Assembly: GCA_036365145.1 (NCBI GenBank)
Contig: JAEOAD010000240.1
Location: 3,410,001-3,474,000 of the forward strand
From: Orientallactaga sibirica
Taxonomy: Eukaryota > Chordata > Mammalia > Rodentia > Dipodidae
Length of the DNA stretch: 64,000 nt
Direction: 5' to 3'
Part shown: piece after piece, positions 55,861-64,000 of the stretch
Layout of the letters: every line of letters begins with the position of its first letter
How positions within the stretch are numbered: position 1 is the stretch's first letter
Notes under the pieces: generated by a model
Told to the model about the DNA's origin: nothing
The model's input: only the letters and a program-made list of their open reading frames with translations
Database searches by the model: none
Made by a program: the position numbers and the translations under genes

Positions 55861-56754
55861 CATGTTTCTTTTTTTTTTTTTTTAAATAAGCAAGGTCTCT
55901 CAGGAAACTTAAGGTTAAAGGTTTGAAATTGTAAAGCATTGAATAATTCCTACAATATTGGGTATTCTGAGATGCAGTACTGGTATATTTTATGCAGGAA
56001 ATAAAATTATTCAGATAGAAACTATGATGACTCTTGAAATCTAACAGGGAAGTTTTATGTGCTGAATCAGTGCTCTGGGGTCTAAAGACATAAGAGTTGT
56101 GATCAGCTCATCTCACTATTGCTGCTTATCTAATATCACGGCCTAGAATATTTGTGGGTTTGGATTTGTGGCTAGTGTTTAAAGCTAATCATAATTTTTT
56201 TCATTCATCATCAGGGAAAATAAAATTTATAATCAGTGGATTGATCTGATCAAACATAATGAATTTTAAAGGACAAATATTCCTAGTACCATTGTGAATT
56301 GATAACCATTTACCAAAAATTGTCAGTTTTACATTGGAAAGTGATTGTAGCACATGGTGAAAATTAAAAAGACCCTGGAGCCCTGCTTAGCTACCCAGTG
56401 GTTTCAATATTTGAGAATTCAGCAGGATTTTACCCTTCAGGTTCTTTCTATTTTGATAAATGAAACACATTATTGTACAAATTTTGATATAGTCTTTATC
56501 CACCTAGAAAGTTTCTCGAATCCAGGTTTAAGCTTATAAGATTGAACAGACTTTTCGATAGTTTTGGAGCATAAACTGTTACCCAGGTGAATTAGATTTC
56601 CTACATACACAGCTGTGAACTTAGAAATTGAATTTAAAGTGGTTTTAGTATTTACCTATGACTAGAATAAATGTTGGGCATGTGTAAAACACTTAACTTC
56701 TATTAATATCAGGTATGCAGTCTCTAGGTAAATTTCTGACAAACTTAAAATCTA
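55861..56754. other. No recognised feature
   Basis: Single-copy-looking DNA after a T-run (about 55868-55884). Confidence 0.4.
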
Positions 56755-56756
56755 TC

Positions 56757-56795
<39 letters not shown>

Positions 56796-56820
56796 ATCTA
56801 TCTATCTATCATCTGTCTAT
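56755..56820 (+). repeat. (ATCT)n microsatellite
   Basis: About fourteen tetranucleotide units with two CATC interruptions. Confidence 0.95.
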
Positions 56821-57840
56821 TATATGTGTGTGTATGCATATATATTTGCAAAAAATGCAAGTGGAAAGGGGGAAATATGAAATAATCATGGTGTATCTTA
56901 TAACTTGAAATATCCAATCACATTTATTTTTCTGTTCTTTGTGACCACCATCAGTCTTGATGGTCTGATACAGATTTTCCTGAAGCCCCAGTCAAGCACA
57001 TCTGCTGAGGTAGAGATCAGAGGAGCCCTTTCATCATTCCTGTTCCCATACATAGAGGGCTGTGGTCCACACTAAGAGACAGACAGAAGAATATAGCTTT
57101 CATGAAGAAGAGAACAAGAGGAAGCAGCATGGTCTTGCTTTGTTTTCCCAGATGCTCTGTGTGAGTACTGAAGGGGCAAGAAGGAAGGAAATATGAGGTG
57201 TCTAGTGAGTGTGTAGATACCTGAGAAATGCCCATGAACATGCTGTCTGATAGCTTCAGTTTAAAAGTGGCAGCTGAGCGGACATGCTGCCACCCCTGTT
57301 CTACCCTGCTTGGTAAAATAAGAGAAATGTGCATATGGTTCATGTAGATATGAGGGGATGTCGAACATTCTTCATCATGAAGGCACCACCTGGTCAGAGT
57401 GGGGAATTTATTCATTTCAGTGGGGTAAATATGGATTCACATTTTTATATCCCATTTGCAGAAGTCAGCTGATAAACAAGTTGGAGAACAAGTGATGTAA
57501 GGTGAACATATTTGATGACTGAATATCCTCCTCTCAGCTGACCTCAGCCTAATGTGCTCCCCATCAGAGTCCCTCCCCTCATGGAGTAGGAGGTGACAGC
57601 CTGCCGTGACATCAGGTAGCTTCCAGATCTTCACACTTTCTTCCCATTACAGGCATGAGGGCTGCCTCTCCAAGCAGAAGGCAAGCATGTGAACTATCTA
57701 GAACATGCATGTTCAGATTAGGCAGAACTATTACAATGATTTATGCCACCCAAGTAGGCCATTAAATCAGTGATGGAGCAGAATGATGATGTAAAAGCTA
57801 AATTAAATTGCTTGATGTAAACTTGTCTGGTAGAAATTCA
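56821..57840. other. About 1 kb of higher-GC, repeat-free DNA
   Basis: No SINE, LINE or LTR signal. The base composition is more balanced than its surroundings. A 132-codon minus frame (57017-57415) and a 65-codon one (57437-57634) match no family I recognise and lack clear splice or promoter signals. If anything in the window is conserved single-copy DNA, this block is a candidate. Confidence 0.4.
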
Positions 57841-59070
57841 GAGTGAGAAAAGAGGTACGTTTTTAAATTTTTTATTTTTATACTTGTATTCAAATATTTA
57901 TTGATTATTTTTCAAATGAGATTGAGATTGTGCTATAGATGTGTATAATACTTGCTTTCATATACCTTCACATTAGCATATAAAGGGTCTAACAGATTTT
58001 AAATTTATGTAGAGTAGAACACTTTCCTTTTATGCCTATAGCTTTTATGTAATATTTACATTTTCAATCTATAGTACAGTGTTTAAAATATACATATTAT
58101 AACAAATACATATTCAACTCTGTTTGCCTATAGCATTTGGTTTTACTTTTATATTTAATATTGTATCTATTTCCAGTTTTATTATAGGTAACAACAAACC
58201 AGGAATTTATCTAAGTTTTTTCTTTATTGTTCACCAACTTCCTTTATTAATCATTTTCAAGTGTCAACATGGAAAGTCTTGGAACAAATTTTTATTTATT
58301 TATCTTATTTCCTAGTTTGAAGATTTCAGACTTTCTTAATTATGATAAATTTAGATGACACTTTCAAGCCTGAAATACTGGTTCTCCCTCATTATTCTGC
58401 TTTTTAATAATTTTCTTGGACACTCAAAGAGTCTTAGAATAGTTTTATTAATTCACAACAATATTGGTATTCTGACTGAAATTTAAATAAATCTACGGGC
58501 TAATTTAAGGGATAATTTATCTTTATGTATATGAAGTTTTGCTCCCACACATTGTGTGTTTTCCACATATTCATTTTGAGTATGCTTTTGAGTAAAAATG
58601 CATGACTTTCTTCATATAAGTAGGTGTTCTAATTTTCTAGGATGTTAGATATCCTGTGTGCATGTTTCTTGTTCATATTATATATGAAATATTTTTGTTT
58701 TAAATTTTCTAAGTTTGGAGAGATATTGATATTTGACTTAATTAAATATATTCATTTTTCCATTTTAACAAAGTTTTAGTTGACTCATTCATTTTAAGGT
58801 AAATAAATATTTAAAAATCTTCCTTTATTTCTGTATTTATTATCACATTTACTTTCTTATTTAATTGTTTTTAAAAAGTATATGTATATATGTCCACATA
58901 TAGGATATTTACATTGATACACCTATGTAAATTATCTGTCTTATTAAGAGTGAATCATGTTTGCATTATTTGAAGAAAATATAACTATTATCTTACTTGT
59001 AATTAATAAATAGATGTGTGATGTTTAAATGTGAGGCTGGCTGGAAGATCTGTGATTGATTTTATCCTAC
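57841..59070. other. Very AT-rich, no recognised feature
   Basis: Long T/A-rich stretch with no open frame of interest. Confidence 0.5.
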
Positions 59071-59074
59071 TTTT

Positions 59075-59250
59075 TTTCCTTTTTTTTTTTTTTTTTTTTT
59101 TTTTTTGAGGTAGAGTTTCATTCTAGCCTGGCTGACCTAGAACTCACCCTGTAGTCTCAGGCTGTTTTTGAACTCACAGTGATTCTCCTACCTATATCTC
59201 AAGAGTGCTGGTATTAAAAGTGTGTATCAGCACTCCAAGCTATACTAAGT
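59075..59250 (-). mobile_element. B1 SINE, older copy, minus
   Basis: T-run, 'gaggtagagtttcattctag', 'gctgacctagaactcaccct', 'ctggtattaaaagtgtgtat'. More diverged than the B1s at 14539, 37412 and 54463. Confidence 0.8.
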
Positions 59251-59429
59251 ATTTCTATTCATATTTTTAAGAAGTATTTTGTGAGAAAAGAATGTGAAAC
59301 TTGACTCAATATCATCTTTCAATTTATTCAAATTATTTTTCCTGATCTGACTTACTTAGATGCTAATTGAATTAATGAATTTGTATAAGTGAAAAGAATA
59401 TTAATTTTAAACATAGCTGGATTTTATTA

Positions 59430-59446
59430 GTGTGTGTGTGTGTGTG
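59430..59446 (+). repeat. (GT)n microsatellite
   Basis: Eight to nine GT units. Confidence 0.9.
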
Positions 59447-60290
59447 GTAGAGTGATGCAAATACAGACATGTATAAACATGTGACATTCTAATTTTGTGG
59501 GTTATCATAACCCACACCAGCTCTTTTGATTCTCTACTACTAAGAAAAAAACAAATAAAACAAACGATTTAAAAAAAATGTCTTTTTTCTAATTCCTCTG
59601 TAAATACCTAGCATAAATTCTAATTGGCTATTTGGAGAACAACTCACTGTGATTTATTGTATCTTGTGAATTGGAGAAACAGTAGCTCCCCATTGGAGAG
59701 AGGCTGCCTGATTAAACTTCATGTTTTTAAGAACTATAGCAACAAATTTGAATTGAAATGATGAACTCTGTGTAGCACATTTGGAAAAATTGCTTTCAAA
59801 ACTTCACTACACCTCTGAGGTTGGGAAGCAGTAGGAGACAGGTGAAGAGGTCATTTCCTTGCCAGTGTTCTCAATCTGTGACATGTATTTGGTCTATTCG
59901 TGTTTCAAATTTGAATATATTTATTATAAACCAATTTTACACATTATATTTCATATTTCTTATACTCTTCATTGTGGACAATATTTAATTCTCACTTTCC
60001 TACTTTTGATCTGGTTCTATATGTTTTGCTTATACTATGGATATTAAAAAAGAGCCATATCCTATGTTTAATGTTAACTACTGTTTTCTGTTTCTCACTG
60101 ATCACTTTTTCTTCATCTCTGTGACAATATAGTCTCAATATATTGAATGAATATTCCATATCTCAGGAGAAAATACAGATGCTAGAGTACATAGTTCGTT
60201 CCACATATAGAACATATACATTTATAGACATTTATGCCTTATATATGTGCCATATTTTGCTTTTAAGATACTTTTTCACTTTTTTATTTT
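59447..60290. other. No recognised feature
   Basis: AT-rich single-copy-looking DNA. The short Tyr/Phe-rich frames reflect composition. Confidence 0.45.
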
Positions 60291-60294
60291 TAGG

Positions 60295-61965
60295 GTTTTT
60301 TTTATTGACAACTTCCTTAACTGTAGACAATATCCCATGGTAATTCCCTCCCTTCCCTCACTTTCCCCTTTGAAACTCCACTCTCCATCATATCCCCTTC
60401 CCCTCTCAATTAGTCTCTTTTTTCATTTTGATGTCATTATCTTTTTCTCCTATTACGGTGGACTTGTGTAGGTAGTGTCAGGCACCGTGAGCTCATTGAT
60501 ATCCAGGTTATTTTGTGTCTGGAGGAGCATGTTGTAAGGAGTCCTACTCTTCTTTGGCTCTTACATTCTTTCCACCCGGTCTTCTGCAATGGACCCTGAG
60601 CCTTGAAAGGTGTGTTAGAGATGTTTCAGTGCTGAGCACTCCTCTGTCCCTTCTTCTCAGCACAATAGTGCCTTCTGAGTCATCCCAAGGTCACCACCAT
60701 CTGAAAAGACAACCTTCTCTAACAAAAAGTGAGAGTGGCATTAATATATAGGTATGGATATTAAGAGATGTGCTTACTGGGAAGTTTGGTGAGCATAGTA
60801 TAAACATTTAACTAGACACCAGCAGACGTTACACCCCTAGGGTTCATGACTACCCCTGTTGTAGGTTTTCAGTAGCAGGGATATATGCCCTCCCATAAAG
60901 AGGGCCTCCAGTCCAATTAGAGGGCAGTTGGTTTCCTCCATAACAGACATGCAACCATTGTACCCGTTGGCTCATTTGGCCTGGCTGGCCAAATTTAAAG
61001 CTTGAAGTGTTCACTGTTGAGTGTCTTCACTGATGTTTTCTCTCTGTCCCATTGAACTGCATGCAGCATAGCTTTTTCCAGCTTTCTGCCAGCTGGTCTA
61101 CATGGAGGAGGTTTTCCTCTCAGCTCCAGCAGGATTTCTCAGTGACCTTGCATCCCAAGTATGTGGAGTCTTCAGCAATAGGGTCTTACCATCTATTCCT
61201 GGTGGGAAACCAAGGGCTTCAGCAATGGCCTATCATGTTTTGGGAGTATCTGTGACCTTCATGGCCAACAACTCACTGGAAGGTATCTCATCCCTGGCAC
61301 TGAAAATTTTCTAGTAACAATCTATTGCTTCTGAGTGTTCCATTGTCCAGAACAGTATTTCATATGACTTATTTATATCCTCTTACATTTTGATTAGCCC
61401 TCATTCCACCTTTCCTTTACTCAATCTCTTCCCCTGACCTCACCTAGGCCTTTTCACCCCCGTTAATCTGTTCTTCTACTTACATATATACAACACCATC
61501 CTATTGAATCCCCCCTCCCTTCCTTTCTATTCCCTTTATATCCCCTTTCTAGCTTACTGGCTTTTATTACTACTCATATAGAAGCCCAATCATTTGTAGC
61601 TAGGATCCACATATGAGAAAGAACATGTGACATTTGGCTTTCTACAAAATTTCATAGCTTCATTTTTCTTTAACACTGAGTAGAACTCCATTGTGTAAAT
61701 GTGCCACATCATTATCCAACTCATCAGTTGAGGGATATCTAGGCTGGTTCCATTTCCTAGCTATTGTGAATAGACTGACAATAAACATGTTGAGCAAGTA
61801 TCTCTAAGGTAGTGAGATGAGTCCTTGGGATATATGCCTAGGAGTGGTATAGCTGGGTCATATGCTAGATCTATTTTTAGCTGTCTCAGGAACATCCACA
61901 CTGATTTCCACAATGGCTGGACCAGATTGCATTCCCACCAACAGTGTAGAAGGGTTCTTTTTTTA
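60295..61965 (-). mobile_element. L1 with ORF2 3' end and type I 3' UTR, minus
   Basis: A complete type I 3' UTR from the tail ('ttttttattgacaacttcct') through 'ttcagtgctgagcactcctc', 'gcagacgttacacccctagg' and 'gtcttcagcaatagggtctt', then ORF2 C-terminal text ('cctaggagtggtatagctgg', 'catatgctagatctattttt'). 5'-truncated at about 61965. The best-preserved type I tail in the window, so probably the youngest. Plus frames inside it (60515, 61052, 61102) are antisense. Confidence 0.9.
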
Positions 61966-62052
61966 AAATTAGTTATCTATGTAATGTATATATAGCCATG
62001 ATGGTAAGATCATAAGCCTTCTCCCTGCCCCCCCCCCTTGGTGATTGTGGGA
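61966..62052 (-). mobile_element. Tail end of a type II L1 3' UTR, minus
   Basis: 'attagttatctatgtaatgt', 'cataagccttctccctgccc' correspond to the type II tail at 23625-23725. An LTR interrupts it and the element resumes at 62712. Confidence 0.65.
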
Positions 62053-62711
62053 TGTTGGGCATTGCTAAACATGGGCGGCTAAGACTGTGAGGAAGCTGGC
62101 CTGGGCTGTTGGACATGGCTGGAGACGTTGGTCTGTGGGGCTTGCAGCTAGCCTTATCATCAGGAACCCACTCTGGCGACAGAGACTGGCCCTCCCTGTC
62201 CTCTGACAAGGTTGTAGTGTGCCCTATCTTCAAGCAGAGTGGGCAGAACTGGCATGCCCTCTCCCCTCTAACCCAAATCATCTGACCATTCCATAGTCAG
62301 GCATTGCCCCCCCACACACAGTTCCTGACCTTGTGGCAAGCTACCCAAGGGACCCTGATAAACAGTCTCCCTTCAGTTGTAGCCATCCAATATGTAGCTG
62401 AACTTATGTAGCTTTTCCTGCCACTTCTATTTTCTCCCTTGCAGCTCCTCCCTCGCACCTCTGAAGTCACGTAGCTTTTCCCACCACTTCTGTTATCTCC
62501 CTTGCAGCTTCTCCCTCACAACATCTGCCTTTGAACCAATTAGATAGCAACCCACTCCCCTTTGGAATAAAGAGGAGCGCACTATCCATCAGACGGCCTC
62601 CCAGGTGGTTGCCCATCGCACTCACCAACTCCAATACACTGCTTCCCCCCAACTCTTCCTGCGCCCAGGACATTGGTGGTCAGCAATCCCAAAGGAAAGC
62701 GAGGACACACA
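62053..62711 (+). mobile_element. ERVK-like solo LTR, second copy
   Basis: Same family as 16156-16855: TGTTGGGC start, 'gaggaagctggcctgggctg', 'cagagtgggcagaactggc', 'ttcctgaccttgtggcaagc', 'tttggaataaagaggagcgc' (polyadenylation region) and CACACA end. Flanks GTGGGA (62047-62052) and GTGGGT (62712-62717) fit a 6-bp TSD with one change. It contains a repeated 'gtagctttt(c)ccaccacttct' block (about 62409 and 62470). Confidence 0.85.
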
Positions 62712-64000
62712 GTGGGTCGTGCATTGTGAAGGTAGCCATCAGTTATGGGGGTGAGGCAATGTCTCTGTGCATAATGAACCAACTTATGGCTCTAACAATC
62801 TTTCTGCCCCCTCTTCTGTGAATTTCCCTAAGTCATGTTGGGTTCATTTTAGGTCTATTTCAGTGACAAAGTCACGGGAGACTCTGTATCTCTGGATCTC
62901 TGGTTTGGTGGTGTTGAGTGTCCTCTGTGTCTATCTCCTTCACCCCTGTGCTGATACCAGTTTCTCTGAGAAAGCAGCTCTCTTGCTCATTTCCCCAATT
63001 ATTCTATGGCTTCAGTTGGTTCTCTGGTGAGGTGCGATGGGCTGATTCTCTCCTCAGGTTCTGCGTTCATCTAAAAAGAGAAGAAAATTCTCCAATGAAG
63101 AGTGAGATCAGTGCAAGATACATGGATAACCACTATTGTTTTAGAGAGAATTAAATAGTTGTAGGCCCTCTTGTATCCCACTATGGGTGGGACCTTGATA
63201 TTGGAGAGTGAACTCATTTTTTGAATATGCTTCTGACTTGTTCCCTTGTTCCAGGTATGGGTTCCATTCCACTGAACAGATCCATTAGCCATATCAAGAA
63301 CAGTTGGTAACTCACCATGGCTGTGTGCCACTACTGCACTTGTGTGAGCATCATGGCAGGTTGAATGCTGCTGAATGGTTTAGACCACGAGTTGCATAGA
63401 CAGATATTGGTCATTTTCCCCCAGTCACTCATGTAACACCTTCTGGCACTAGACAAGCTAACTGTCTGGGGACTGACTCGCTTCCAGATTCCAGCCAGGT
63501 CACTCCATGTTCCATTCCAACAGCATATGGTGTCTTCAGCAGTAGGGTCTTACCAATAACCTTTTGTGGGTCATCAAGTACTCTGCCAGAAATCTGTCTT
63601 CTTTTGGGAAACCTAGTAGGTCTCACTGATCAACAGTTCATTGCGGATGTTAACCACATGCTGGTACTGGGAGTTACAGGTCAGTGCCAAGGGAAAAGAA
63701 GGAAGAAAAATATAGGTACTATGAAAGAGAATGAGAGAAGAGAGAGAAGAGGGAGTGATAGAGAGAGGAACAGGAGAAGATTGAAGTTAGTCTTCATCCT
63801 ACCCTCTCCTGGACCCTGTGATTTGGGTGTTCTCTCCAAGCACCTGATGCAGGTCCAACCTTTTGGTATGTCCTTCAGGATATAGGATTTTATGGTATCA
63901 TTTCCATTTGGGTCCAGTTTTTTGTCCCCTCCTTTCCTTGCCCTCCCACCCAACCATCCCTATTTTCTAGTCCTCGAGATGTTTAGTAGGTGTGTCAGCA
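62712..64000 (-). mobile_element. Type II L1 3' UTR, minus, running off the window
   Basis: Collinear with 23727-24765 and extends beyond it: 'cgtgcattgtgaaggtagcc', 'ggctctaacaatctttctgc', 'gatccattagccatatcaag', 'gtcttcagcagtagggtctt', then an A/G-rich part at 63690-63780 and 'tccctattttctagtcctcg'. ORF2 should lie beyond the right edge. The overlapping plus and minus frames here are not genes. Confidence 0.85.

Noticed and set aside
57017..57415. 132-codon minus-strand frame in repeat-free DNA
   Set aside because: No recognisable family, no splice or promoter context, and a second unrelated frame nearby. Conservation in other rodents would be needed to revive it.
1..64000. CRISPR array, bacterial operon, toxin or defence system
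   Set aside because: The sequence is rodent nuclear DNA. Regular repeat-spacer arrays and prokaryotic gene organisation are absent.

Overview
This window reads as gene-poor rodent nuclear DNA, most likely from a jerboa or close relative (superfamily Dipodoidea, possibly Jaculus). The evidence is the repeat content. There are many copies of a tRNA-derived SINE that ends in the arrangement 'aaccactaagccatctctccagccc' (here called the DIP-type SINE, known from dipodids). They occur beside rodent B1, ID and B4 SINEs, rodent-type L1 tails, and ERVL/MaLR and ERVK-like LTRs. The species call is an inference from these families and was not checked against a database. I see no intact protein-coding gene, no exon chain, no tRNA or rRNA gene and no CRISPR array. 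The longer open frames fall in repeats (L1 ORF2 remnants, a C/T-rich minisatellite, LTRs, SINEs) or are short enough to be chance.

Layout. 1-9.4 kb: AT-rich DNA with an LTR fragment, ID, B4, B1 and DIP SINEs, an L1 3' UTR block, and a twin-primed L1 (7821-9395) with a 10-bp target-site duplication (TSD). 9.4-16 kb: LTRs, a B4/B1 pair, and a 97% identical inverted repeat (14811-14942 against 15646-15777). 16-22 kb: an ERVK-like solo LTR with a perfect 6-bp TSD, two diverged L1 tails, three further LTRs and a stack of two DIP SINEs at one target site. 22.4-22.7 kb: a degenerate CT-rich minisatellite. 23.6-32.5 kb: the densest L1 territory, including a head-to-head pair and the longest element (27335-31560), which carries reverse-transcriptase remnants and an inverted 5' piece. 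32.5-39.9 kb: B1s, DIPs, solo LTRs, and an L1 split by a second ERVK-like LTR.

40-46.4 kb: an MLT-like LTR, a two-LTR non-autonomous ERVL/MaLR-type element (42550-44403), and a B4 split by a long-form DIP. 46.4-53 kb: mostly single-copy DNA with a 76-bp micro-insertion of an L1 tail, a Tigger/MER2-like DNA transposon relic, an LTR split by a B4, and another long-form DIP. 53-64 kb: a 4-unit minisatellite, an L1 3' UTR split by B1, AT-rich single-copy DNA, and two stacked minus-strand L1 tails, the second split by another copy of the first ERVK-like LTR.

Nothing here works together as a pathway. The window is a record of layered retrotransposition. Its most useful content is the insertion chronology, the structural variants (twin priming, nested insertions, solo-LTR formation), the inverted repeat, and a core motif shared by the 3' UTRs of otherwise different L1 lineages. 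I did not find an undescribed functional system.
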